Shown: positions 15,791 to 25,167, counted from the first letter of the stretch. The stretch: DNA of 36,781 nucleotides from Caulobacter sp. (GCA_026225565.1 JAMFTA010000052.1:1-36781); one strand, 5' to 3'. The notes: generated by a model from the letters alone, not told the origin. Numbers and translations: made by a program.

Positions 15791-15823
15791 CACATCGGTT
15801 GGGCTAAGGAGTTCGCTCGTCCG

Positions 15824-16573
15824 ATGGATAACACCCTCTATGTCGGTTTGTCGCGGCAGATGACGCTGCAACGCGCCCTCGACGTCACCGCCAACAACAT
15901 CGCCAACGTGGACACCGCCGGGTTCAAGGTGGAGTCCCTAATGGTGCAGGCCGATCCGGAAACCCCGACCTCGGCGCCTGCGACGCAGCCGATCAACTAT
16001 GTGCTCGACCATGGGCTGGCGCGAAATTTCGGCCAGGGCGCCATGGACCAGACCAGCGACCCCTACGATCTGGCCATCGACGGCTCCGGCTTCTTCACCG
16101 TGCAGACGGCGGCTGGCCCTCGCTACACCCGTGACGGTCGCTTCACCGTCGATCCTTCGGGCAAGCTGACCGACAAGCAGGGCGATCCGGTGCTGGATAT
16201 CGCCGGCGGGCAGATCAGCATCGATCCGCTCAATGGCCGCCCCGCCATCGGTCAAGACGGAACCGTCAGTCAGATTTCACCGACCGGTCAGACCATCAAC
16301 GTCGGTCGGGTGGGGGTGGTGCGTTTCACCGACCTCTCCGCCCTCTCCAAAGACGGCGACAATCTCTACCAGGCCGCGGGCGGCCAGACCCCCCAGCCCG
16401 CCCCGGACGCTCAGATTCACCAAGGCATGGTGGAGAAATCCAACGTCCAGTCGGTGTCCGAGATCGTGCAACTCATCGCCATCACCCGCGCCTACGATCG
16501 GGTCAGCCAAATGATCAGCTCAACCCAAGACCTGTCCGACACCGCTATCCAGCGGCTCGGCAAGGCCGCTTAG
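15824..16573 (+). CDS. flgF: Flagellar basal-body (proximal) rod protein FlgF
   Basis: A 249-residue rod subunit exported by the flagellar type III system. The N-terminal rod motif (ANNIANVDTAGFK, residues 23-35) and C-terminal helix (VSEIVQLIAITRAYDRVSQM) are the parts that polymerise in the rod core. The YDLAIDGSGFFTVQT segment begins the conserved flagellar hook/rod beta domain. The Leu/Tyr-containing start MDNTLYVGLSRQ is typical of FlgF as opposed to FlgG. It is the first gene of flgF-flgG-flgA-flgH, 9 bp from flgG, directly behind a sigma-54 promoter. Length is normal. Confidence 0.95.
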   Translation: MDNTLYVGLSRQMTLQRALDVTANNIANVDTAGFKVESLMVQADPETPTSAPATQPINYVLDHGLARNFGQGAMDQTSDPYDLAIDGSGFFTVQTAAGPRYTRDGRFTVDPSGKLTDKQGDPVLDIAGGQISIDPLNGRPAIGQDGTVSQISPTGQTINVGRVGVVRFTDLSALSKDGDNLYQAAGGQTPQPAPDAQIHQGMVEKSNVQSVSEIVQLIAITRAYDRVSQMISSTQDLSDTAIQRLGKAA

Positions 16574-16582
16574 GATTAACCC

Positions 16583-17371
16583 ATGAGAGCGCTTTCCACC
16601 GCCGCGACCGGCATGGCCGCCCAGCAGATGAACGTCGAGGTCATCTCGAACAACATCGCCAACATGAACACCATTGGCTACAAGCGCCAACGGGCGGAAT
16701 TCCAGGATCTGCTCTACCAGAACGTCGAGCGCATGGGGTCCCAGTCGTCGGACGCCGGCACCATCGTCCCCACCGGCATCCAGATCGGCTCGGGCGTGAA
16801 GCCCAACGCCGTCTATCGCATCACCGAGCAGGGTTCGATGACCCAGACCGGCAACCAGTACGATCTCGCCATCAACGGTCGGGGTTATTTCCAGGTGCAA
16901 CTGCCTTCGGGCGAGACTGCCTACACCCGCGCCGGCAATTTCGCTCCGAGCGACACCGGCCAGATCGTCACCGCCGACGGCTATACGGTGCTGCCCCAGA
17001 TCACCATCCCCACCAACGCCACCGCCGTCGCCATCTCCAAGAGCGGCCTAGTGCAGGTCACCATCCCCGGCCAGACCGCGCCCCAGACCGTCGGTCAGAT
17101 CCAGCTCGCCAACTTCTTCAACGAGGCGGGGCTGGACGCCCAGGGCGGCAATCTGTTCCTGGCGTCCAGCGCTTCGGGCGCAGCCACCGTCGGCCAGCCG
17201 GGGGCCATCGGCTACGGCAGCTTGCAGCAGGGTTATACCGAAGCCTCCAACGTGGATTCGGTCACCGAGATCACCGCGCTCATCTCCGCCCAGCGCGCCT
17301 ATGAGATGAACTCCAAGGTGGTGAACTCCGCCGACCAGATGCTGCAAACCACGTCCCAGCTGAAGCAATAG
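16583..17371 (+). CDS. flgG: Flagellar basal-body distal rod protein FlgG
   Basis: A 262-residue distal rod protein, the usual family length. It starts MRALSTAATGMAAQQ, followed by the rod motif SNNIANMNTIGYKR (residues about 24-37), the FlgG-specific insertion after it (RAEFQDLLYQ ... GIQIGSGV), YDLAINGRGYFQV, and the C-terminal EASNVDSVTEITALISAQRAYEMNSKVV helix. An AGGAT ribosome site precedes the ATG by six bases. The gene follows flgF by 9 bp and precedes flgA by 4 bp, so all are on one sigma-54-driven transcript. Confidence 0.97.
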   Translation: MRALSTAATGMAAQQMNVEVISNNIANMNTIGYKRQRAEFQDLLYQNVERMGSQSSDAGTIVPTGIQIGSGVKPNAVYRITEQGSMTQTGNQYDLAINGRGYFQVQLPSGETAYTRAGNFAPSDTGQIVTADGYTVLPQITIPTNATAVAISKSGLVQVTIPGQTAPQTVGQIQLANFFNEAGLDAQGGNLFLASSASGAATVGQPGAIGYGSLQQGYTEASNVDSVTEITALISAQRAYEMNSKVVNSADQMLQTTSQLKQ

Positions 17372-17375
17372 ACCG

Positions 17376-18191
17376 ATGATCCGCTCCCTCGCCCTTCTCT
17401 GTTTTCTCGCGGTCGCCGTTCCGACTCTGGCGCTAGCGGGAACCGCGGTGACCTTACGCAGCCAGCCGGTATCCCACGGGGACAGCGTGACCCTCGGCGA
17501 CGTGTTCGACGGGGTGCAAGGCGCCGCCACCGTCGCCGTTATCGGCCACGCCGCCCAGCCGGGCCTGGACACTGTGCTCGACGCGGAAGCCGTACAGCAG
17601 GCGGCGCGGCGGCTCGGCTACGATTGGGCCAATGAGACCGGCTACCACCGCATCATCGTCAACGCCCTGGCCGGCGAGGCCGCCTCCTCTAGCGGCGCAA
17701 GGCCCGTTCGCGCCAAGGCGGCTGCGCCGCGCCGGGGCCGCGCCGCCCAGGCCTTGACCTACGCCCGCAATATCATGGCCGGCGAGATGGTCAGCGCGGA
17801 CGATTTGGTGTGGAGCAGCGACGCCGTCGCGCCCGCCGACGGGGTGTCCGACCCGGACGCCGCCATTGGCAAGGCCGCCCGCCACGCCCTACGGGCCGGC
17901 GCCCCAGCCGCCGTGCACGATCTCGTCTGGCCCAAGGTGATCAAGCGCGACGATGTCATCTCCGTGGTGTTTGAGGATGAGGGGATCAGTCTCACGTTGC
18001 AAGCCAAGGCCATGGCCGACGCGAGCGTCGGGGACACCCTGGATGTGACCAATCCCCAGTCCAAAAAGGTCATCGAAGCCACCTGCACCGGACCCGGCCA
18101 AGCGGTGGTCGGGCCCCGTGCCGAAGCTATCCGCGCCGCCAGCTATCAGCCCGGCGGCCAGGGTCGCCTCCTCACCGCATCCCTCCATTGA
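17376..18191 (+). CDS. flgA: Flagellar P-ring assembly chaperone FlgA
   Basis: A 271-residue periplasmic protein with a Sec signal peptide (hydrophobic core about residues 4-19, likely cleavage after LALA near 21). FlgA helps FlgI assemble into the P-ring. The C-terminal half holds the SAF-type/FlgA domain: ALTYARNIMAGEMVSADDLVW (about 127-147), AARHALRAGAPAAVHDLVWPKVIKRDD, a short beta barrel (ISVVFEDEGISLTLQAKAMADASVGD), and VTNPQSKKVIEATCTGPGQAVVG at the end. The middle (about residues 106-125) is a low-complexity Ala/Arg linker. It sits four bases after flgG and its stop lies 8 bases before the flgH ATG. The P-ring gene flgI itself is not in this window. Confidence 0.93.
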   Translation: MIRSLALLCFLAVAVPTLALAGTAVTLRSQPVSHGDSVTLGDVFDGVQGAATVAVIGHAAQPGLDTVLDAEAVQQAARRLGYDWANETGYHRIIVNALAGEAASSSGARPVRAKAAAPRRGRAAQALTYARNIMAGEMVSADDLVWSSDAVAPADGVSDPDAAIGKAARHALRAGAPAAVHDLVWPKVIKRDDVISVVFEDEGISLTLQAKAMADASVGDTLDVTNPQSKKVIEATCTGPGQAVVGPRAEAIRAASYQPGGQGRLLTASLH

Positions 18192-18199
18192 GGTTTCCC

Positions 18200-18940
18200 A
18201 TGTCCCTCCGCACGCGCAACACCCTCGCGATCCTGTCCGCCCTGGCTCTGCCGCTGGGCGCCTGCAGCTCCATCAGCGAGACGATCAAAGGACCGCAACT
18301 GAGTCCGATCTCCTATCCGGCGGCCCTCGTTCCCGCCAAACAGGTGGTGCTGGAGCCTTCCGATGGGCCGCGTCCCGCCTCCGCCAACTCCCTGTGGCGC
18401 AACGGGTCGCGCACCTTCTTCCACGATCAGCGCGCCGCCCACGTGGGCGACATCCTGACGGTGCTGATCACCATCAACGACTCGGCCCAGGTGCAGAACG
18501 AGACGGTGGCCAATCGCGCGGCGTCGGGGAGCCTGGGACTGACCAATCTGTTCGGCTTTGAATCCACCCTTGGCCGGCTTTTGCCCAAGGCCTTCGTCCC
18601 GTCCACCGCCCTCAACACCGCCTCCACCTCCGCGTCCGACGGCAAGGGGTCGGTCAACCGTTCGGAAGCGGTGACCCTGACCATCGCCGCCGTCGTCTCC
18701 AGCCTTCTGCCCAACGGCAATCTGGTGATCCAGGGCCGCCAGGAAGTGAAGGTGAACCAGGAGGTGCGCGAATTGACGGTGGCGGGCATCGTGCGTCCCG
18801 AGGACATCACCTCCTCCAACACCATCAATCACACCCAGATCGCCGAGGCGCGAGTCTCCTACGGCGGCAAGGGCGCCATTTCGAGCGTGCAAAACGTCCC
18901 GGTCGGCCAACAGCTAGTGACCAAGTTCTCGCCGTTCTAA
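18200..18940 (+). CDS. flgH: Flagellar L-ring lipoprotein FlgH
   Basis: A 246-residue outer-membrane lipoprotein that forms the L-ring. The signal peptide ends in a lipobox LGAC with lipidated Cys22 when started at ATG 18200. The family segments SLWRNGSRTFFHDQRAAHVGDILTVLI, ATVxNR-like (ETVANRAASGSLGL), LPNGNLVIQGRQEVKVNQEVRELTVAGIVRPEDI, NTINHTQIAEARVSYGGKG and a terminal FSPF are present. I prefer ATG 18200 over an in-frame TTG at 18188, because GAGG lies 6 nt ahead of the ATG and the lipobox distance is normal. Last gene of the flgFGAH operon; no clear terminator follows. Confidence 0.94.
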   Translation: MSLRTRNTLAILSALALPLGACSSISETIKGPQLSPISYPAALVPAKQVVLEPSDGPRPASANSLWRNGSRTFFHDQRAAHVGDILTVLITINDSAQVQNETVANRAASGSLGLTNLFGFESTLGRLLPKAFVPSTALNTASTSASDGKGSVNRSEAVTLTIAAVVSSLLPNGNLVIQGRQEVKVNQEVRELTVAGIVRPEDITSSNTINHTQIAEARVSYGGKGAISSVQNVPVGQQLVTKFSPF

Positions 18941-19008
18941 CGCACATGCGGTCGGCCTGCGGCTAGGAACCAAATCCCAAGGTCGAGGTTAAATATCCAA
19001 CCGCCGCA

Positions 19009-19542
19009 ATGAGTGCGGCGGCGCGGACCAAGACGATGCCCCTTCGCAAACGCCACGCCAGCGCGATAGTCCTGCTCGCCGGATTGGCCTGCCTGGGCGT
19101 CGCGGCCTGCGTTCAGGACAGGGGACAAAGCGCCATGCCAGCCGCTTCGACGCCAGGGTTTGCGCTCTTCTACATGGACGAGGGCGCGTCGGCGAAACTG
19201 GCCTACGGCGCTCCCAATTCCGATGACGTCGGTCTGATGATGGAATGCGCCAAGGGCTCACATGTGGTCGATCTATCGGACGCTGCGCGCGCCGGCGGGG
19301 CCGCGTCGAAGCTTATCCTGGCGTCCAACGGCCGCAAAACCGCTATACCGACAGCCACGAGCATGGGGGACGGCGCGCCTCTCTTGACCGCCCGAATCTC
19401 CAGCGATTCGGCGCCACTGCAGGCGTTCCGGCGCTCTGGCAAGATCGACGTGGCCTACGGCGAGACCACCTATGGCATCGCCGCCTCGGCGTCGGAGCGC
19501 GCGGGGGTGGAGCGCTTCTTCGCCGCCTGCGACCACGCCTGA
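19009..19542 (+). CDS. Small putative lipoprotein, unknown function
   Basis: A 177-residue protein with a basic N-terminus, a hydrophobic stretch (about residues 19-31) and a lipobox-like GVAAC (Cys34), so probably an inner- or outer-membrane lipoprotein. The start may instead be Met10 (19036); neither has a good ribosome site. The mature part has no domain I recognise. It contains a short beta-rich pattern (FALFYMDEGASAKLAYG, KIDVAYGETTYGIAASASE) and three further Cys at most. It lies 68 bp after flgH on the same strand, so it could be read through from the flagellar operon, and is convergent with dxs (18-bp gap). Codon usage looks like its neighbours. Confidence 0.6.
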   Translation: MSAAARTKTMPLRKRHASAIVLLAGLACLGVAACVQDRGQSAMPAASTPGFALFYMDEGASAKLAYGAPNSDDVGLMMECAKGSHVVDLSDAARAGGAASKLILASNGRKTAIPTATSMGDGAPLLTARISSDSAPLQAFRRSGKIDVAYGETTYGIAASASERAGVERFFAACDHA

Positions 19543-19560
19543 CCCGGCGTCTGGACGCGT

Positions 19561-21468
19561 TTAGGCCCTCAGCGTGCCCTTGGCGGCGGCGCCCAGGGCA
19601 GAGAGGGCGGATCGCACGATGCCGTCGGCGTCGAGCCCGGCTTCCGCCAGCATGGCTTCCGGCTTGTCCTGATCCTGGAACCGGTCGGGCAAGGTGAGGG
19701 TGCGTACCTTCAGGCCCTTGTCGAGAGCGCCCCTGGACGCCAGCAGCTGCAGCACAAAGGCGCCGAAGCCGCCCACAGCGCCCTCTTCGACGACGATCAG
19801 CGCCTCGTGCTCGCGGGCGATCCGCAGGATCAGCGCCTCATCCAAAGGCTTGGCGAAGCGGGCGTCGACCACGGTGGCCGAAAGCCCCCGCGCCGCCAGT
19901 TGATCCGCCGCCTTCAGGCATTCCACCAGACGGGTGCCGAGGGAGAGGATGGCGATGGCTGTACCTTCGCGCACCACACGCCCGCGACCGACCTCCAGCG
20001 GCGAGGCCAGATCCGGAATGTCGACGCCCACGCCCTCGCCCCGCGGATAGCGGAAGGCGGAGGGGCGGTCGTCGATCTCGCAGGCGGTGGCGATCATCGC
20101 CGCCAGTTCCGCCTCGTCCGAAGGCGCCATGAGCACGAAACCCGGAAGGGCGCCCAGATAGCCGATGTCGAAGGCGCCGGCGTGGGTCGGGCCGTCGGCG
20201 CCCACCAATCCGGCCCGGTCGATGGCGAAGCGCACCGGCAGCGACTGGATCGCCACGTCGTGCACCACCTGGTCGTAGCCGCGCTGCAGGAAGGTGGAAT
20301 AGATGGCGCAGAAGGGCTTCATCCCGTCGGCGGCGAGACCGGCGGCGAAGGTCACCGCGTGTTGCTCGGCTATGCCCACATCGAAGGTGCGCTCGGGGAA
20401 GCGCTTGCCGAAGAGGTCGACGCCGGTGCCCGAGGGCATGGCGGCGGTGATGGCGACGATGGTGGGGTCCAGCTCAGCGCGCTTGACCAATTCGGCGCCA
20501 AAAACGTTCTGATAGCTCGGCGCATTGGCCTTGGGCTTGGATTGCTGGCCGGTGATGACGTCGAACTTGACCACCGCGTGATATTTGTCGGCCGCCTTTT
20601 CGGCGGGCACGAAGCCCTTGCCCTTCTGGGTCACCACATGCAGCAGCACCGGCTTGTCGGTGATGTTGCGCACGTTCTTCAGGATCGGCACCAGGTGCTC
20701 GAGATTGTGCCCGTCGATCGGCCCCACATAATAGAAACCGAGTTCATCGAAGAGGGTGCCTCCAGCGACCATGCCGCGGGCATATTCCTCGGCCTTGCGG
20801 GCCACTTCCTTCAAGGGCTTGGGCAGCATCGAGCTGACGGTTTTGCCCAAGGCCCGGATCGACTGGTACATGCCGCCCGACACCTGACGCGCCAGATAGG
20901 CGCTCATGGCCCCCACCGGCGGGGCGATGGACATGTCGTTGTCGTTGAGGATGACGGTCAGCTGCTTGGTGGCGGCGGCGTTATTCATGGCCTCATAGGC
21001 CATGCCGGCGCTCATGGACCCGTCGCCGATCACCGCCACGATGCGGTTGTCCTCGCCCTTGGCGTCGCGCGCTGCGGCGAAGCCCAAGGCGGCCGATATG
21101 GAGGTGGCGGCGTGGGCCGCGCCGAAGGGGTCGTATTCGCTTTCGGCCCTTTTGGTGAACCCGGAAAGGCCGCCGCCCTGGCGAAGCGAACGGATGCGAT
21201 CACGCCGACCGGTGAGGATCTTGTGCGGATAGGCCTGATGGCCGACGTCCCAGATCAAGATGTCCTTAGGCGTGTCATAGACGTGGTGAAGCGCGACGGT
21301 CAGCTCGACCACGCCCAGGCCCGCGCCCAAATGGCCGCCTGTGGTGGAGACCGCGTCGATGGTTTCCGCTCGCAGCTCGTCAGCCAGCTGCTTCAGCTGC
21401 GGGATGGAAAACTCTCGGGTGTCGAGAGGACTTTGGACGGTGTCCAAAATGGGCGTTTTTGTCAGCAT
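19561..21468 (-). CDS. dxs: 1-deoxy-D-xylulose-5-phosphate synthase
   Basis: Condenses pyruvate with glyceraldehyde 3-phosphate using thiamine diphosphate, the first step of the MEP isoprenoid pathway. The 635-residue length is normal. Key features are GGHLGAGLG (His46), [10 protein letters not shown] (His77), and the thiamine-diphosphate motif [17 protein letters not shown] (from residue 148) ending in NDN (175-177). Further on are [22 protein letters not shown] with the catalytic Glu, and [10 protein letters not shown]. The C-terminal transketolase domain follows. It comes 41 bp after ispA on the same strand; xseB-ispA-dxs is a common alphaproteobacterial run. Confidence 0.97.
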   Translation of the reverse strand: MLTKTPILDTVQSPLDTREFSIPQLKQLADELRAETIDAVSTTGGHLGAGLGVVELTVALHHVYDTPKDILIWDVGHQAYPHKILTGRRDRIRSLRQGGGLSGFTKRAESEYDPFGAAHAATSISAALGFAAARDAKGEDNRIVAVIGDGSMSAGMAYEAMNNAAATKQLTVILNDNDMSIAPPVGAMSAYLARQVSGGMYQSIRALGKTVSSMLPKPLKEVARKAEEYARGMVAGGTLFDELGFYYVGPIDGHNLEHLVPILKNVRNITDKPVLLHVVTQKGKGFVPAEKAADKYHAVVKFDVITGQQSKPKANAPSYQNVFGAELVKRAELDPTIVAITAAMPSGTGVDLFGKRFPERTFDVGIAEQHAVTFAAGLAADGMKPFCAIYSTFLQRGYDQVVHDVAIQSLPVRFAIDRAGLVGADGPTHAGAFDIGYLGALPGFVLMAPSDEAELAAMIATACEIDDRPSAFRYPRGEGVGVDIPDLASPLEVGRGRVVREGTAIAILSLGTRLVECLKAADQLAARGLSATVVDARFAKPLDEALILRIAREHEALIVVEEGAVGGFGAFVLQLLASRGALDKGLKVRTLTLPDRFQDQDKPEAMLAEAGLDADGIVRSALSALGAAAKGTLRA

Positions 21469-21509
21469 CGAACCCCGAACCCGCTTTGGGCGCCTTTGGC
21501 GTCTCTAAT

Positions 21510-22412
21510 TCAAGCCCGCCGATCTAGCACGAAATCGACGCTCTCCCTCAGATACTTGGCCTCTTCGCCGAAAATATCCAGATGCGCTTTGCATTGTGAC
21601 GATAAAAGCTCAACCCGCTCGCGAGCGGCTGCGGCGCCCAGAAGGGTCACATAGTTGGCCTTGCCCTTGGCTGCATCCTTGCCCACCGCCTTGCCCAGGA
21701 GGGCGGCCTCGCCCCGCGCATCCAGCAAATCGTCGATGATCTGATAAGCGAGGCCGAGATCCTGGGCAAAGCCGCGCAAGGCGATTCGCTTGGCGTCTTC
21801 GGCGCGGGCGATCACCACGGGAATCTCAAAAGCGAAGGCGATCAGAGCGCCGGTCTTCATCCGCTGCATCCGCGCCGCCTGCCCAAGATCCCCGTTGAGA
21901 CCGAGGATATCGATCATCTGCCCTCCGGCCATTCCCTTGGCGCCGGAGGCCTTGGCCAGCTTGAACACCAGCTCAGAGCGCACCTCGCCATCCTCGTGGG
22001 TGTCGGGGTGGGCCATGATCTCGAAGGCCGCAGTCTGCAGGGCGTCGCCCGCCAGAATGGCGGTGGCCTCATCGTATTGGCGATGCACGGCGGCGCGGCC
22101 CCGGCGAACATCGTCGTCATCCATGGACGGCAGGTCATCGTGCACGAGGCTATAGGCGTGGATGCATTCCAGGGCGCAGGCGGCGCGCAGGACGCTGCGC
22201 TCCTCCACATCGAACAGGCGCGCGGTCTCGAGAGCGAAGTAGGGCCGAAGCCGCTTGCCAGGGCCAAGGGCCGCATACCGCATGGCCTCGGTCAGGCGCG
22301 CTTCCGGCCCTTCGCCTCGTGGCAAAAGCTGATCGAGGGCGACAGTGACCAGATCGGCCGCCTCGGCTAACCGGCGCTCTAGGGAGGGTCGGGCTGGGGC
22401 GACCACCGGCAT
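21510..22412 (-). CDS. ispA: Polyprenyl (probably farnesyl) diphosphate synthase
   Basis: A 300-residue class I trans-prenyltransferase that builds farnesyl diphosphate from isopentenyl and dimethylallyl diphosphate. It has PGKRLRP (residues 51-57), the first aspartate-rich motif DDLPSMDD (92-99), [11 protein letters not shown] (121-131), GGQMIDI, and the second aspartate-rich motif DDLLD (227-231). The aromatic residue five positions before the first motif (Tyr87 in AYSLVHDD) favours farnesyl chain length. The start is 2 bp after the xseB stop, and dxs follows, so the three genes are one operon linked by the MEP pathway. The exact product length is not certain from sequence. Confidence 0.92.
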   Translation of the reverse strand: MPVVAPARPSLERRLAEAADLVTVALDQLLPRGEGPEARLTEAMRYAALGPGKRLRPYFALETARLFDVEERSVLRAACALECIHAYSLVHDDLPSMDDDDVRRGRAAVHRQYDEATAILAGDALQTAAFEIMAHPDTHEDGEVRSELVFKLAKASGAKGMAGGQMIDILGLNGDLGQAARMQRMKTGALIAFAFEIPVVIARAEDAKRIALRGFAQDLGLAYQIIDDLLDARGEAALLGKAVGKDAAKGKANYVTLLGAAAARERVELLSSQCKAHLDIFGEEAKYLRESVDFVLDRRA

Positions 22413-22414
22413 GA

Positions 22415-22672
22415 TCAGCTGAACTCAGCGGATTCGGCGCGCACCGCATCGCCGCCGGACCCCACCACGATCTTCTCCACCCGCATCTGGGCGGCCTGCA
22501 GCCGGGTTTCGCAATGGGCCTTCAAAAGGGCGCCGCGTTCGTACATTTCGATGGAGCGCTCCAGGGGCGCCTGGCCGGATTCCAGCTCGGCGACGATCTT
22601 CTCCAACTCGGCCAGAGCCTGCTCGAAGGAAAGGGCCTGGATGTCGGGCGAGGGGGACGCAGGAGATGCCAT
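22415..22672 (-). CDS. xseB: Exodeoxyribonuclease VII small subunit
   Basis: An 85-residue protein with the XseB helical-hairpin signature [20 protein letters not shown], followed by [23 protein letters not shown]. It pairs with XseA to form the nuclease that degrades single-stranded DNA. ATG 22672 is chosen. A GTG two codons upstream (22678) is possible, but its AGG is only two bases away, whereas the ATG has it at a normal distance. Two bases separate it from ispA. XseA is not in this window. The gene just upstream would ancestrally be a histone-deacetylase-family gene in many relatives; only a fragment of one is seen farther upstream here. Confidence 0.93.
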   Translation of the reverse strand: MASPASPSPDIQALSFEQALAELEKIVAELESGQAPLERSIEMYERGALLKAHCETRLQAAQMRVEKIVVGSGGDAVRAESAEFS

Positions 22673-22758
22673 GGCCACAACCTAACGAGGGTGGATTGAA
22701 GCGGCAACGCCCCTTGTTGAGAGCGGGTTGTCGTGGGCCGTTCGGCCGCGCGCGGCTC

Positions 22759-23370
22759 CTAGCGCGCCTCAGGACCGGGCGTAAAGCGGCGGGTCGCCCA
22801 ATATTTGTAGCCGCGCCCTGCGGCTTGGCGCCAGCCGCGACGCTTCAGCGCCCGCCCGACCATCAGGTTGAAGAAGCCGTGGGCTAAAAGCAGCACCGTC
22901 GCGCCGCCCTCAGTCGCGGCGACCAGGCGTTCGGCCGCCGCGTCGGCGCGCAGATTGGCCTCGCGCTTGCTCTCCGCCCCCTCGGTGTGGGCGAAGAACC
23001 ACCAGGCGGTGCGCGATATCACGCCCCAGGTGCGCGGCTTCAGCTTGATGAAGGACGGAAAATGCGGCGGCGGCAGCGGCGCCTCGACAAAGACGGCCTC
23101 GCAGGTGAACGGTTTGCCCTGGACCACGGCATTCGCCGTCTCGATCGCCCGCTTGCGTGTGGAGGCGAAGATCACATCGGCCTCCCTGCCCAGCGCCAGG
23201 AGCGTGTTGGGCGGGGCTTGATCTTCTAGGATGCCGCCCGCTTCATAGGTCGCCCACCAGCGCCGATAGCCATCGGCGTTCAGACGGATGCGCCGAGACA
23301 ACGCCGGCTCGCCGTGGCGAGCGAGGACGATGGCGCCTTGTTTCGCGGGCGCAGCCGTCGCCTCAACCAT
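22759..23370 (-). CDS. Histidine phosphatase family protein
   Basis: A 203-residue protein beginning at ATG 23370 with the branch-1 histidine phosphatase motif ARHGEP (residues 17-22; phospho-acceptor His19). Supporting residues are Arg72 in ASTRKRAIETA, Glu98 in EAPLPPP, and a second catalytic His164 in LLAHGFFN. Substrates of such small members vary (sugar phosphates, phosphoproteins) and cannot be predicted. The reading frame stays open upstream to 23730, but that part is antisense to nothing and passes through a decayed gene fragment and tesB in another frame, so it is not part of this protein. A GGAGG lies about 10 nt before the chosen start. It is 86 bp from xseB on the same strand. Confidence 0.82.
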   Translation of the reverse strand: MVEATAAPAKQGAIVLARHGEPALSRRIRLNADGYRRWWATYEAGGILEDQAPPNTLLALGREADVIFASTRKRAIETANAVVQGKPFTCEAVFVEAPLPPPHFPSFIKLKPRTWGVISRTAWWFFAHTEGAESKREANLRADAAAERLVAATEGGATVLLLAHGFFNLMVGRALKRRGWRQAAGRGYKYWATRRFTPGPEAR

Positions 23371-23377
23371 GAATTGC

Positions 23378-23535
23378 CTACCCCTCCCCCGGGGGCCGCA
23401 CAGGCGCGGCGACAAACAACCGAGCGCCTTCAGGTCGTAGCCGCCCTCTAGAAACGAAACAATACGTTCCTTGAATGTCTGGCGCGCGATAGCGCGGATC
23501 GCTTGCGTCTTCATGAAGACCTCTGCGGCTGTGAT
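23378..23535 (-). pseudogene. C-terminal remnant of a histone deacetylase / acetoin utilization family gene
   Basis: The translated stretch ITAAEVFMKTQAI, RAIARQTF and KERIVSFLEGGYDLKALG matches the extreme C-terminal signature of HDAC-family proteins (typically RxVSxLEGGYDLxaLg). If one base is restored after the last Gly codon, the frame continues LFVAAPVRP and reaches a TAG at 23378-23380, fitting the family's usual SVAAHVRAL-like ending. The catalytic domain (about 270 residues) is absent, because the stop codon of tesB lies only 24 bp upstream. HDAC-family genes commonly sit next to xseB-ispA-dxs in alphaproteobacteria, which fits a deletion or insertion that removed most of the gene. 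It is non-functional as an enzyme. Confidence 0.6.
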
Positions 23536-23558
23536 CGATGGGCGCGCGCGCCACAGCG

Positions 23559-24401
23559 TCAGGTTTTGGTCGACCTCATCCGCATCAGGCAGTCCTGGGC
23601 GATGGAGGCCACAAGCTTGCCGTCCCGGCTGAACATCTCGCCGCGCACCAGACCCCGGCCGCCAGAGGTGGCTGGGCTGTCCTGATCGTAGAGGTGCCAC
23701 TCGTTGAAATCCAAGGGGTGGTGAAACCATATGGCGTGGTCGAGGCTGGCGGTCTGTAGGCCGGGCGTGTCCCAGGCCAGCCCGTTAGCCCGAAGGGCGG
23801 TCTCCATGAAGGCCATGTCCGAAGCGTAGGCCAAAAGCGCCTGGTGCAGGTGCAGATCCGCGGCGATCGGCCGCTTGGCCCGCATCCAAACGTATTTTCG
23901 TGGCGCCTTCGCCACCGGTTCAGATCGGGAATGGGGGTCGACCCAGCGCAGATCGATGGGGCGTGTCACGCCCCATGGGTCTTCCGAGAGGGTTTCCGGG
24001 TCGACGGCCGGCGGCATGGGAAACTGATGCTCGAACCCCTTTTCCGGAACCTGGAAGGAGGCGGCGAGATTGAAGATCTGCTGGCCGTGCTGAATCGCGA
24101 TCACCCGGCGGGTGGAGAAGCTGCCCCCGTCCCGCGCCCGGTCCACCTCGTAGATCACCGGAATGCGGGTGTCCCCTGGCCGGATGAAATAGCCGTGCAG
24201 GGAGTGGCAGATCCGCCCCTCGATGGTGGCGTAGGCGGCCAAGAGGGCCTGGGCGATCACGTGGCCGCCGAAGAAATGCTCGTCATCGCGCGGCCCCCAA
24301 CCGCGAAACAGGTTCAGCTCCAAGGTCTCCAGAGCCAGGGAGGAGACGAGGTCTAAAGGATCGGCGAGGAGAGGGGCCGGCGCGGAGTTCATTTCACTCA
24401 T
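23559..24401 (-). CDS. tesB: Acyl-CoA thioesterase II (TesB)
   Basis: A 280-residue double hot-dog enzyme that hydrolyses acyl-CoA to free fatty acid and CoA. The first half has [13 protein letters not shown] (44-56) and [11 protein letters not shown] (67-77). The second half has the catalytic pieces LDHAIWFH (Asp221), [11 protein letters not shown] (Ser242/Thr245 region) and LVASIAQD (Gln269), equivalent to the Asp-Thr-Gln triad of E. coli TesB. Length is typical. The start at 24401 lacks a clear ribosome site; Met4 (24392) is possible. Only 20 bp separate its start from the divergent trmD start, so each promoter must lie inside the other gene or the genes are nearly leaderless. Confidence 0.93.
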   Translation of the reverse strand: MSEMNSAPAPLLADPLDLVSSLALETLELNLFRGWGPRDDEHFFGGHVIAQALLAAYATIEGRICHSLHGYFIRPGDTRIPVIYEVDRARDGGSFSTRRVIAIQHGQQIFNLAASFQVPEKGFEHQFPMPPAVDPETLSEDPWGVTRPIDLRWVDPHSRSEPVAKAPRKYVWMRAKRPIAADLHLHQALLAYASDMAFMETALRANGLAWDTPGLQTASLDHAIWFHHPLDFNEWHLYDQDSPATSGGRGLVRGEMFSRDGKLVASIAQDCLMRMRSTKT

Positions 24402-24421
24402 GGCTCGGCTTATACGAGGCC

Positions 24422-25141
24422 ATGACCTATCTCGCTACCGTGCTGACCATGTTTCCGGACGCCTTCCCCGGTCCCCTCGGGGTCAGCCTGATTGGCGCCG
24501 CGTGGCGCGAACAGAACCTCTGGGCGCTGGAAACAGTGGACATTCGCGCCTTTTCCACCGATAAGCGCGGCTTCCTGGACGACACCCCTGCAGGGGGCGG
24601 CCCGGGACAGGTGATGAGAGCGGACGTAATCGCGGCAGCGCTGGACAGCGTCGAAGTCGCGGGACGGCCGCTTTTATGCATGAGCGCGCGGGGTCGCCCC
24701 CTCACGCAAGCTCGGGTCCGCGAATGGGTCCAGGCCCCTGGCCTGGTCATCCTCTGCGGGCGGTTCGAGGGGGTGGATCAGCGGGTGCTCGACGCCCGCG
24801 GGTTCGAGGAGGTCGCCGTGGGCGACGCGGTGCTCGCCGGCGGCGAGGCGGCGGCGCTCTTGACGATCGAGGCGTGCGTGCGCCTGGCGCCGGGGGTTCT
24901 CGGCAACCAGGCGAGCATCACGGACGAGAGCTTTGAAGACGGGCTTCTAGAGCATCCGCAGTACACAAGACCGCGGGAATTCGAGGGGCTTGAGATACCC
25001 GAGGTCCTGCTTTCGGGTCACCACCAGAAGGTGGCGGCGTGGCGGCAGGCGCAACGGGAAAGCACCACGCGGGAGCGGCGGCCCGATCTTTGGGCCGCTC
25101 ACCTCGCCAATCAACAGCTAAAGGGCCCCCCTTCAGAGTGA
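24422..25141 (+). CDS. trmD: tRNA (guanine-N1-)-methyltransferase TrmD
   Basis: Methylates G37 of tRNAs with SAM, preventing frameshifts. The 239-residue protein has a SPOUT trefoil-knot fold: TMFPDAF (9-15), [14 protein letters not shown] (53-66), the knot [12 protein letters not shown] (111-122) and [18 protein letters not shown] (133-150), and [13 protein letters not shown] with the catalytic Asp169. The usual DDxPYGGGxGM sequence has Ala for Tyr and Gln for Met, a mild departure. rplS follows after 26 bp. The usual upstream partners rpsP and rimM are not present; tesB is divergent instead. Confidence 0.95.
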   Translation: MTYLATVLTMFPDAFPGPLGVSLIGAAWREQNLWALETVDIRAFSTDKRGFLDDTPAGGGPGQVMRADVIAAALDSVEVAGRPLLCMSARGRPLTQARVREWVQAPGLVILCGRFEGVDQRVLDARGFEEVAVGDAVLAGGEAAALLTIEACVRLAPGVLGNQASITDESFEDGLLEHPQYTRPREFEGLEIPEVLLSGHHQKVAAWRQAQRESTTRERRPDLWAAHLANQQLKGPPSE

Positions 25142-25167
25142 AGGACAAGCCCGACGGAGAATAGACC

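Noticed and set aside
19807-21654. 615-codon plus-strand frame opposite dxs
   Set aside because: Antisense to a complete dxs gene; Gly/His/Ala-rich translation with no recognisable motif and no ribosome site.
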